The notes under the pieces are model-generated. The model worked only from the letters and a program-made list of their open reading frames with translations. It did no database searches and was not told the origin of the DNA. DNA of 8,058 bases from PVC group bacterium. GTDB lineage: Bacteria > Verrucomicrobiota > Kiritimatiellia > SS1-B-03-39 > UBA6053. Position numbers and translations under genes: made by a program. The stretch spans positions 1 to 8,058 of the forward strand of contig PXAS01000113.1 in assembly GCA_003565815.1 (NCBI GenBank), written 5' to 3'. Shown here piece by piece: positions 1-5,152 of the stretch (positions within the stretch are counted from its first letter, which is position 1; each line of letters starts with the position of its first letter).

Positions 1-1
1 G

Positions 2-232
2 TACCGCATGAAAAGCGTGGAGGATCCCGAAAAGGAATTCATCGGCACCACCTCGAATGTCAAAGGCAAACTCGCCCAACACAACCGGGGCAAAATCGAG
101 GAGACCAATGCCCACAAGCCCTGGGTGGTGACATTTTACGCGGCCTTTCCGCATCGCAGCAAGGCCAAGTCCTTTTCCCATTACCTCAAGACCGAATCCG
201 GGCACGCCTTCGCCCGCACGCATCTCTGGTAA
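2..232 (+). CDS. GIY-YIG domain protein, 5' end missing
   Basis: The reading frame is open to the left edge, so only the last 76 residues are seen; the ATG at 8 is probably internal, because the preceding in-frame residues (Tyr-Arg) fit the end of the first GIY-YIG strand. Seen: a YIG-like element (Phe-Ile-Gly, then Thr-Thr-Ser-Asn), KLAQHNRGK matching the usual RLxxHNxGK, KPWVV, and a C-terminal YLKTESGHAFARTHL segment typical of small stand-alone GIY-YIG proteins (UPF0213/YhbQ-like). These are usually 80 to 100 residues, so only a short N-terminal piece is missing. Oddities: the Arg that usually precedes Leu in RLxxHN is Lys here, and the Glu normally found before the YLK segment is Ser (FSHYLK where FEKYLK is expected). 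Both positions contribute to catalysis in active GIY-YIG nucleases, so activity is doubtful. It converges on the FGE-domain gene with a 4-base gap and no visible terminator between them. Confidence 0.8.
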   Translation, partial: YRMKSVEDPEKEFIGTTSNVKGKLAQHNRGKIEETNAHKPWVVTFYAAFPHRSKAKSFSHYLKTESGHAFARTHLW

Positions 233-236
233 GTTT

Positions 237-1547
237 TCATTCCAAATACCGCCCCACCCGGAATCCCACGTCCACTTGGGGGGTATTGCCGAAGCGGCGG
301 CGGGCGGCGCGCAGGTCTCCGGGGGCAAAATCCCGCCAACTTCCGCCTTTGATCACGTAAAAGGGGCGGTTGGAGGGGCCGGTGGGATCCACCAGGGGAC
401 CGCCAAAGGCGGAAGGGATCTCATAGCCGTCGTTCACCCATTCCGAGACGTTGCCGGAGAGTCCGGTGACGCCGAAGGCCGTGGGGGGTTCGTCGGCCGC
501 GGGGCCGGGTCCGGCATGTTTGGCCCGATAGCCGCGGATGAAGCGGGGCAGCAGGGACTCGCTTTCCTCGCCGGCCAGGTTGCCGGCGCTGTCTGGCGGC
601 GGGAATCCGGGGCCCCAGGGGAAGAGGCGGTTTTCCTCGCCGCCGCGGGCGATGCGTTCCCATTCCGCCTCCGTGGGCATCCGATAGCCGGTGTTGGGCG
701 GGTCCACCAAACGCATGCGTTCGATGTCGACGTCCCAATAATACGCCGCGGGGAGGCCTTCCTGGTCGCTGAGCCAATTGCAGTAGCGGGCCGCGTCGTT
801 CCAACTGAGGTTTACGGCGGGCAAATCGTCGCGGTTCAGATCGACGTTGCGGAACCGTCCGCTGTTGTGTTCGGGACGGAACGCACGGAATTCGGCGTTG
901 GTCACGTGTCGGGAAGCAATTTTGAATGGCCGCCGCAATTCCACTTCGCGCGGGGTTTCATTGCCGTAGCGTCCGGTTTCGCCGCGTTCACTGCCCACGA
1001 TTCCGTGCAAAGGTTCCTCCACTTGAATCATGGGCGGTCCTTTGGGGTCCGGCGCGGGCGTCGGGGTGGGCGCTGGCCGCGGCGTGGGTGTGGGGGGCGG
1101 TGGCAGGGGCGTCGGGGTCGGTTCCGGAATGGGGGTGGCCGTGGGTTCGGGCACTGGCTCGGGCGTCGGCTCGGGCGTGGGTTCCGGGCTGGGCTCGGGC
1201 ACCGGGGTCGGCTCGGGCACCGGGGTCGGTTCGGGCGCCGGGGTGGGCTCTGGCGGCGGTTCGGGTTCTTCCGCTTCTTCCCGGGGTTCCGCTACCGGCG
1301 GATCGGGTTCGGGCGTGTCCGCGTCTTCGGGAGGCAATTCATCCCGCACTTGCTCGACCTCCTCTCCGGGACTCTCCCCGGCGTCCCGTCCGAACCACCA
1401 ATACACCCCTCCGGCCCACAGGGCCAGCAACACCACCGCAATCCAGGCCCATCCCCATCCGCCACCGGACGGACTCGTCCCGCCCGGCAGTGCGTTCAAG
1501 TCCGCCGGTTCGAGGATTTCATCTTCGTCTGGTTGCGGAACGGGCAT
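237..1547 (-). CDS. membrane-anchored FGE-sulfatase (SUMF1-like) domain protein, non-catalytic
   Basis: A 436-residue protein from ATG 1547; an in-frame TTG at 1553 would add two residues but overlaps the glutaredoxin stop. Layout: an acidic N-terminal tail (1-28), one membrane segment (about 31-51, WIAVVLLALWAGGVYWW), a proline-rich linker of PEPTP-type repeats (about 96-170), then an FGE-sulfatase/C-type-lectin-like domain (about 198-434). Domain hallmarks are VTNAEFRAF, LPAVNLSWNDAARYCNWLS, YRMPTEAEWERIARGG, FPWG, GLSGNVSEWVND, VIKGGSWRD and the closing VGFRVGR. The likely topology is cytoplasmic N-terminus with the domain outside, spaced off by the linker. The domain has one Cys (in RYCNW), and the copper-binding Cys pair of true formylglycine-generating enzymes is absent, so sulfatase activation is unlikely. 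Binding or structural roles are common for such domains. The start lies two bases beyond the glutaredoxin TGA, so the two are probably cotranscribed. Confidence 0.88.
   Translation of the reverse strand: MPVPQPDEDEILEPADLNALPGGTSPSGGGWGWAWIAVVLLALWAGGVYWWFGRDAGESPGEEVEQVRDELPPEDADTPEPDPPVAEPREEAEEPEPPPEPTPAPEPTPVPEPTPVPEPSPEPTPEPTPEPVPEPTATPIPEPTPTPLPPPPTPTPRPAPTPTPAPDPKGPPMIQVEEPLHGIVGSERGETGRYGNETPREVELRRPFKIASRHVTNAEFRAFRPEHNSGRFRNVDLNRDDLPAVNLSWNDAARYCNWLSDQEGLPAAYYWDVDIERMRLVDPPNTGYRMPTEAEWERIARGGEENRLFPWGPGFPPPDSAGNLAGEESESLLPRFIRGYRAKHAGPGPAADEPPTAFGVTGLSGNVSEWVNDGYEIPSAFGGPLVDPTGPSNRPFYVIKGGSWRDFAPGDLRAARRRFGNTPQVDVGFRVGRYLE
1038..1262 (-). repeat. coding repeat for the proline-rich PEPTP linker
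   Basis: This GC-rich, strand-biased tract encodes residues about 96-170 of the FGE-domain protein. It is built from 6-, 12- and 18-base units of Pro, Glu/Ala/Val and Thr codons. The clearest exact copies (plus-strand view) are the 18-mers GGCTCGGGCACCGGGGTC at 1192-1209 and 1210-1227, followed by a diverged copy at 1228-1245. Such tracts change length by slippage; the visible role is an extended spacer between membrane and domain. The same tract produces long spurious glycine/valine-rich frames on the plus strand. Confidence 0.8.
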
Positions 1548-1549
1548 GT

Positions 1550-1846
1550 TCAAATTACGCCTTGTTCTTTGAGAATGCGGTCAAACTCCCCCGATTCAAT
1601 CATGGGCTCCAATTTTCGCCATCCGGGAATGTGTACCCGGTCATTGATAAAAATCTGGGGAACGAAATCCACGTCCCCGGCGCGACGTTTCATTTCCGCC
1701 ACGGTTTCGTCCGGCACCCAATCGTCACGCCCGCCGTCCCAATGCACCTCATGGGCGACAAACGGCAAATCCCGGGACTTCAGGTAGTTCATGGCTTTGT
1801 GGCAAAGGCCACAGATCTCGGCATAATAGATTTCGATTTTCGGCAT
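1550..1846 (-). CDS. glutaredoxin-family protein with CGLC active site
   Basis: 98 residues with a thioredoxin-fold, glutaredoxin-like pattern: an N-terminal strand (KIEIYYAE), the redox site Cys12-Gly-Leu-Cys15, helix HKAMNYLKSRDLPF, the cis-proline motif Val62-Pro63-Gln-Ile-Phe-Ile, then INDRVHIPGWRKLEPM, matching the usual QIFIxxxxIGGxxDL glutathione-binding end. It is slightly longer than classical glutaredoxins (80-90 residues) because of a loop around 37-50 (WDGGRDDWVPDE). Glutaredoxins are cytoplasmic thiol-disulfide oxidoreductases using glutathione or a substitute; CGLC differs from the standard CPYC or CPFC but keeps the dithiol. The start is set by an AAAGGAA ribosome site 5-6 bases upstream of ATG 1846. 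It is first in a probable two-gene unit with the FGE-domain gene and is preceded by a terminator and two short direct repeats. The substrate is unknown; OxyR or another local thiol protein is a possible partner by position only. Confidence 0.88.
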   Translation of the reverse strand: MPKIEIYYAEICGLCHKAMNYLKSRDLPFVAHEVHWDGGRDDWVPDETVAEMKRRAGDVDFVPQIFINDRVHIPGWRKLEPMIESGEFDRILKEQGVI

Positions 1847-1867
1847 CGGATTCCTTTCGGGTGGAAA

Positions 1868-1906
1868 TGGGGACAGACCCCTTCAAAAAGTGGGGACAGA
1901 CCCCTT
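1868..1906. repeat. two copies of TGGGGACAGACCCCTT, 23-base period
   Basis: Exact 16-base copies lie at 1868-1883 and 1891-1906, separated by TCAAAAAG-like AT-rich spacers; the following bases (TCAAAA against AAAATA) are also similar, giving a 23-base period. Each copy has GGGG and CCCC arms around ACAGA, so it can form a short 4-bp GC hairpin on either strand. The pair sits between the esterase terminator and the glutaredoxin ribosome site, so it would be in the glutaredoxin 5' leader. Similar GGGGTCTGTCCCC-like elements recur in many bacterial genomes from memory, but that has not been checked here. Confidence 0.8.
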
Positions 1907-1934
1907 AAAATAGGCGAAAATCCGCCAAGGTCAA
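1907..1934 (-). promoter_or_regulatory. candidate sigma-70 promoter for glutaredoxin
   Basis: Read on the minus strand: a -35-like TTGACC (plus 1929-1934), a 16-base spacer, and a -10-like TATTTT (plus 1907-1912), giving a start near 1900 and a leader of about 55 bases that carries both 16-base repeats. The -35 matches 5 of 6 consensus positions and the -10 matches 4 of 6. The -35 falls in the loop and arm of the esterase terminator hairpin and includes the esterase stop. This is prediction from pattern only; sigma-factor preferences of this organism are unknown. Confidence 0.35.
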
Positions 1935-1944
1935 CCTTGGCGGA
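1907..1944 (-). terminator. intrinsic terminator of the methyltransferase-esterase unit
   Basis: A perfect 10-bp stem, TCCGCCAAGG / CCTTGGCGGA, at 1921-1930 and 1935-1944 with a 4-base loop. On the minus strand it is followed by TTTTCGCCTATTTT (plus 1920-1907), a broken U-tract. The loop holds the esterase TGA (1933-1931), so the last esterase codons form the first arm of the stem. The tail supports termination on the minus strand; on the plus strand no T-run follows. Confidence 0.75.
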
Positions 1945-2740
1945 GCCAATGCAACAACAGCTCGCCCCAGGGATGGTTGGCGGCGAGTCCGAATCCGTGG
2001 CCGCCTTTGGGGTAGATGTGGAGTTCTGCGGGGACCTGCTGACGGGTCAAGGCTTCAAACAAACCGATGCTGTTGGCGGGGGAGACGGAAAGGTCGTCCT
2101 GGGCATGCACCAAAAACATGGGCGGCGTTCCGGGGGAGACGGCTTTTTCAATGGAAAGGGCCTCCGCCAGGGCGGGATCGGGAGCGTTGCCCAACAGGTT
2201 GTTCCTGGAGCCGGAATGACTGCTTGTGGCCGTGAAACTCACCACCGGATAAATCAGGGCCGCGAAATCCGGTCGAAAGGATACGGCATCCATGGCATCC
2301 CCGATCCTCCCGGCGGAGACTTCCGGCTGGGTGGCCAGGCTTCCGGCCAAATGTCCGCCCGCGGAAAAGCCCATGACCCCGACCTGATCCGCGTCCAGTC
2401 CCCGCGCTTCCGCCCAATGGCGCAGCACCCGCAACCCGCGTTGGGCGTCCATCAAAGGCACCGGATGACGGTGGGGGGCGTGGCGGTATTCCAACACGGC
2501 GGCGGCAATGCCATGGGCATTGAGCAGTTGCGCGGGACGATGGCCCTCTTTCGCGGAACTCACCAAGGCGTATCCGCCGCCCGGAAAAATCAATACCGTT
2601 TTTCCGGTACGATGCTCAGGCGAGGGCAAGTAAACCCGGAGGTTGGGGAAGGACCCGTCATCGGGGCGCGCCATGGGCGTTTTGCCGCGGGGCCAGAGGT
2701 CCAGGGCTTCGGGAAGGTTGACGGAAGGGTGTGCCTGCAT
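1931..2740 (-). CDS. alpha/beta-hydrolase esterase (BD-FAE / acetyl-xylan esterase-like)
   Basis: 269 residues with no signal peptide from this start, so probably cytoplasmic. Hallmarks in order: an oxyanion-hole strand LIFPGGGYALVS (about 50-61), YRHAP (85-89), the nucleophile elbow Gly-Phe-Ser126-Ala-Gly-Gly-His, the acid segment HAQDDLSVSPANS with Asp216 the likely acid, and His248 in GGHGFGL. The set and spacing fit carboxylesterases of the hormone-sensitive-lipase/BD-FAE group, often annotated as acetyl-xylan or ferulic-acid-type esterases; these hydrolyse acyl esters on small or carbohydrate substrates. The exact substrate cannot be read from sequence. ATG 2740 follows the methyltransferase stop by 14 bases, with GGAA as a ribosome site just inside the gap, so the two are probably translated from one mRNA. 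The unit ends with the terminator that overlaps this gene's stop. Confidence 0.9.
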   Translation of the reverse strand: MQAHPSVNLPEALDLWPRGKTPMARPDDGSFPNLRVYLPSPEHRTGKTVLIFPGGGYALVSSAKEGHRPAQLLNAHGIAAAVLEYRHAPHRHPVPLMDAQRGLRVLRHWAEARGLDADQVGVMGFSAGGHLAGSLATQPEVSAGRIGDAMDAVSFRPDFAALIYPVVSFTATSSHSGSRNNLLGNAPDPALAEALSIEKAVSPGTPPMFLVHAQDDLSVSPANSIGLFEALTRQQVPAELHIYPKGGHGFGLAANHPWGELLLHWLRQG

Positions 2741-2754
2741 ATCCGCGTTCCAAA

Positions 2755-3747
2755 TCAGCGTTCGGGTGTGGATCGCACCATGGTGTAGGGGGTGCCTTCG
2801 ATGTGCTGGGTGTAAGGGGAGCTGAATCCGGTTTCATGGAGCAGGGACTTGAGGCGTTCCACGGTATACACCCGGGAAGCGGGGCGCATGAGCATCATGT
2901 TGAGCTGGAAAAGGGCGGAATACAAGGGTGTGGTTCGGTCGGCGTCCAACATGAGATCGATCACGTAGAGGTGTCCGCCGGGCTTGAGGGCGGCGGCCAT
3001 TTTGCGGAACAGGGCGCGGATGCCTTCTTCCGGTTCCTGATGCAGGGCCCCGCAGTAGAGGACCACATCCTGATTGGCGGGGAATTCGGCGGTGTGGTAA
3101 TCCCCTCCCTGGAACGTGAGCCGCTCTAATGCCGCTTTTCCGGCATGGATCTCCGCCGCCGCCGCGACGACGGGCGGCAAATCCAGCACCGTGGCCCGAA
3201 AGCTTTCATCTCGTTCCAGTAATTTGAGACTGAAAGTGCCGGGACCGCCGCCCACGTCCAGCCAGCGGGTGTTTTCGGGAAACACCAGATATGGAAGCAC
3301 CCCGCGGGCCATTAGGCCGGCCCGGCTGTGCATGCCTTCCACGAAACGTTTCATTCGTTCGGGGTCGTTTCCCAGATGCGGGTTGTCGGGCAGGGCCGGT
3401 TTGCCCGTGCGCACGCACTCGGGCAGCCGCAGCCACAATCCGAACAAATCGCCATTGAATTTCAGGGCCGCCAAGAGTGAATCCGGGGAGTCGGGATCCA
3501 GGAGCGGTTGCATGTCATTTGGAATTCGATACCGGCCGTCGATTTTTTCCAAGGTTTCCAAACCGCAAAGGCTGTCCAACAACGCCTGCAAATGCAGAGG
3601 GGCGCACGCCAGTTTTTCCGCCAAGACTTCGGCGGAGGCCGCGGTTTTGGCCAGCGCGTCAAAGACGCCCAGGGACACGGCTGCATTGAGGGCGGCGGAT
3701 TGCCAATATCTGGAGGCGAGGTCAACGAGATCGACGGGGTGATGCAT
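2755..3747 (-). CDS. class I SAM-dependent O-methyltransferase-like protein (Methyltransf_2 type)
   Basis: 330 residues in the usual two-part layout. The N-terminal winged-helix dimerisation region (about 5-85) includes AALNAAVSLGVFDAL and LLDSLCGLETLEKIDGRYRI. The C-terminal Rossmann domain has SAM motif I LDVGGGPG (163-170), the acidic ribose-binding residue in VLDLPPV (Asp189), GDY (215-217), LYCGALHQEPEE with His236 at the position of the catalytic base of plant-type O-methyltransferases, and LKPGGHLYVIDL (254-265). Related proteins methylate hydroxyls of small aromatic or polyketide-like molecules; the acceptor here is unknown, and the His motif is looser than the classic LHDW. ATG 3747 has a strong GGAGAAA ribosome site 4 bases upstream. 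It is first in a unit with the esterase and divergent from the OxyR-like regulator, so it is a likely target of that regulator. Confidence 0.88.
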   Translation of the reverse strand: MHHPVDLVDLASRYWQSAALNAAVSLGVFDALAKTAASAEVLAEKLACAPLHLQALLDSLCGLETLEKIDGRYRIPNDMQPLLDPDSPDSLLAALKFNGDLFGLWLRLPECVRTGKPALPDNPHLGNDPERMKRFVEGMHSRAGLMARGVLPYLVFPENTRWLDVGGGPGTFSLKLLERDESFRATVLDLPPVVAAAAEIHAGKAALERLTFQGGDYHTAEFPANQDVVLYCGALHQEPEEGIRALFRKMAAALKPGGHLYVIDLMLDADRTTPLYSALFQLNMMLMRPASRVYTVERLKSLLHETGFSSPYTQHIEGTPYTMVRSTPER

Positions 3748-3781
3748 AAGGTTTCTCCAATGACATGGATTGATTTTTATT

Positions 3782-3810
3782 CAGATAGTGAAAGGTTTCT
3801 GTTGCGTCAA
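3782..3810 (-). promoter_or_regulatory. candidate promoter of the methyltransferase-esterase unit
   Basis: On the minus strand: TTGACG (plus 3805-3810) as -35, a 17-base spacer, and TATCTG (plus 3782-3787) as a weak -10. This would start transcription near 3775 and give a leader of about 28 bases holding the GGAGAAA ribosome site. A strong -35 with a poor -10 is common at activator-dependent promoters, which fits control by the adjacent LysR-family protein. Prediction only. Confidence 0.4.
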
Positions 3811-3821
3811 GCCGACATGTG

Positions 3822-3827
3822 TAGTAT
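3822..3827 (+). promoter_or_regulatory. candidate -10 of the OxyR-like gene
   Basis: TAGTAT matches 4 of 6 positions of the -10 consensus and lies 11 bases before ATG 3839, so a start near 3834 would leave almost no leader. No good -35 is present at 16-18 bases; TTGCGT at 3802 is too close. The hexamer overlaps the ATAG arm of the OxyR-type operator, which would allow repression of the gene by its own product. Confidence 0.25.
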
Positions 3828-3840
3828 AGCCACATTCTAT
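3826..3840. promoter_or_regulatory. OxyR-type operator element ATAG-N7-CTAT
   Basis: A perfect inverted ATAG / CTAT pair (3826-3829 and 3837-3840) with 7 bases between. The known Escherichia coli OxyR site is ATAG-N7-CTAT-N7-ATAG-N7-CTAT, so this is one of the two dimer sites. It also has the T-N11-A core of LysR-family sites. It overlaps the first two bases of the OxyR-like start codon, and its centre is about 58 bases upstream of the predicted methyltransferase transcription start. The second dimer site is not conserved on either side at the canonical spacing. Confidence 0.6.
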
Positions 3841-4720
3841 GGAACTACATCAACTTCGATATTTCGTGGCCGTTGCCGAAACCGGGTCCTTTAGTCGGGG
3901 CGCGGAACGCTGTGGCATCACCCAGCCTTCACTGAGCCAACAGATCCTCAAACTGGAAGACGAGCTGAAACAGCGGCTCTTTGACCGTCTGGGCCGATCC
4001 GTTCAGATGACGCCTTCGGGCCGGATCCTGCTTCCCCGGGCCCAACGCATTCTCGCGGAGGTGAATTCCGCAAGCAAAGCCGTGCAACAGGATGTGCTCG
4101 AAGGAAAGGGCAGCCTCACCATCGGCGCCATTCCCACCATCGCCCCGTTTTTGTTGCCGGAGGCGCTGGGCGAACTGCGCAAGCGTTTTCCCGAGGCCGA
4201 ATTGCACATCACCGAAGACACCACCGACCGCCTCATGCAAAAGCTGGTGCGGGCGGAAATCGACTGTGCCATCATGAGTCCGCCCGTCGAGGAGGACCAT
4301 TTGGTTTCGGAATTGCTGTTTACCGAAGAATTGTATGCCATTCTGCCCCCGAAACACCCGCTGTCCCAAAGCGGCGAAGTGAAGCTCTCCATGTTGCAGG
4401 GCCAGGACGCCATCATTCTGCAACCCATGCACTGTCTGAGCGCCCAAATCGACGCGTTTTGCAAAGCCGAGGGCGTGCAGCGGCACGTGACCTGCTCGAC
4501 CTCACAGTTGGGCACTCTTTACAACATGGTTGCCCTGGGCATGGGGCTGAGCGTGGTGCCGGAGATGTTCGTTCGCAGCGCCCCGAATGGACCCTGCGTC
4601 ATCAAAAATTTCTCCGGCAAAGCCCCCACCCGCGACATTTCCATTTATTGGCACGGCGGCAGGGTCCGCAATCCGCTCGGTGAATTTCTGGCGGACATCA
4701 TTCGCGCACGGCACAAATAG
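3839..4720 (+). CDS. oxyR: OxyR-like LysR-family redox regulator
   Basis: 293 residues, full length for a LysR-family protein. An N-terminal winged helix-turn-helix (about 1-60, with GSFSRGAERCGITQPSLSQQILKLEDEL) is followed by a linker helix and a periplasmic-binding-fold effector domain (about 91-290). It is OxyR rather than a generic LysR protein because of LTIGAIPTIAPFLLP (93-107) and, above all, HCLSAQIDAFC: Cys199 and Cys208 fall at the same numbers as the peroxide-sensing cysteines of Escherichia coli OxyR, with His198 preserved; Thr100 and Thr129 of the peroxide pocket also match. OxyR forms the 199-208 disulfide on peroxide exposure and then activates defence genes. Differences: Ala202 where E. 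coli has Asp, and an extra Cys219. The start fits the family N-terminus, but no ribosome site is visible, so initiation may be near-leaderless. It is divergent from the methyltransferase operon and is followed at 15 bases by the DciA-like gene. Confidence 0.85.
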   Translation: MELHQLRYFVAVAETGSFSRGAERCGITQPSLSQQILKLEDELKQRLFDRLGRSVQMTPSGRILLPRAQRILAEVNSASKAVQQDVLEGKGSLTIGAIPTIAPFLLPEALGELRKRFPEAELHITEDTTDRLMQKLVRAEIDCAIMSPPVEEDHLVSELLFTEELYAILPPKHPLSQSGEVKLSMLQGQDAIILQPMHCLSAQIDAFCKAEGVQRHVTCSTSQLGTLYNMVALGMGLSVVPEMFVRSAPNGPCVIKNFSGKAPTRDISIYWHGGRVRNPLGEFLADIIRARHK

Positions 4721-4735
4721 GCCTCCCGATTTTTC

Positions 4736-5149
4736 ATGGTGCCCATGTCCGCAAAAAAACACAAGGTTGACGGCGGCTGGTTGCAAATGCAACGGGAACG
4801 CCACGACTTGGGGCCGGAGTATATGCCCCCCCCGCCCAAGCGCATGCACATGCTCGCCGAAGTCATGCCGGGGGTCATGAAAGGCATGGGACTGGAAAGC
4901 CCCATGCGCGTTTCCGATCTCGACCCCAAGTGGGCGGACCTCGTGGGCGCCACCAACGCCAAACATTCCCGCCCCGGAAAATGGGAAAAAGGCGTGCTCA
5001 CCATTTACGTGGACCACAACGTGTGGCTGGCGGAATTGAAACGAAACGCCTCCGTGGCCATTCTCAAACGACTGAAAACCCTCTATGGCAAGGATGCCCC
5101 CAAGTCCTTGCGCTTTCAAATTGACCCCGGCGAAGATGATTGGAGATAA
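4736..5149 (+). CDS. dciA: DciA family (DUF721) protein, predicted replicative helicase loader
   Basis: 137 residues from ATG 4736, or 134 from ATG 4745; neither has a clear ribosome site. A basic, flexible N-terminus (1-35, with PPPPKR) leads into the DUF721 domain (about 38-130). Signature: W66-ADLVG (usual WxxIVG), KHSRP, a GVLTIYVDHNVW strand with Trp97, AELKRNA, ILKRLKTLYG and a final RFQI strand. DciA is the ancestral bacterial factor that interacts with the DnaB replicative helicase and helps load it on DNA; most bacteria lacking phage-derived DnaC or DnaI have it. It acts in the cytoplasm at replication origins or forks. Position between an OxyR-like gene and a peptidase is unusual, with dnaA-, recF- or secA-linked loci being more familiar for this family. 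The function is assigned by family only. Confidence 0.85.
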   Translation: MVPMSAKKHKVDGGWLQMQRERHDLGPEYMPPPPKRMHMLAEVMPGVMKGMGLESPMRVSDLDPKWADLVGATNAKHSRPGKWEKGVLTIYVDHNVWLAELKRNASVAILKRLKTLYGKDAPKSLRFQIDPGEDDWR

Positions 5150-5152
5150 GCG

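Noticed and set aside
276..1787. 503-codon open frame on the plus strand, and a Gly/Val-rich frame at 1030-1572
   Set aside because: Both are antisense to the FGE-domain gene; the Gly/Arg-rich stretches are just the complement of the PEPTP codon repeats.
1910..1913. ATAG near the candidate glutaredoxin -10 as an OxyR site
   Set aside because: It is a lone four-base match without the paired CTAT; such matches are expected by chance.
926..2788. 620-codon open frame on the plus strand
   Set aside because: It runs antisense through four well-supported genes or parts of them (FGE-domain, glutaredoxin, esterase, methyltransferase end), has low-complexity Ala/Arg/Trp-rich sequence and no recognisable domain. 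It is a by-product of high GC content.
3804..3851. Full four-element OxyR site around the ATAG-N7-CTAT element
   Set aside because: At the canonical 7-base spacing the flanking quartets are ACAT (3815-3818) and CATC (3848-3851), which do not match; only one dimer site is supported.
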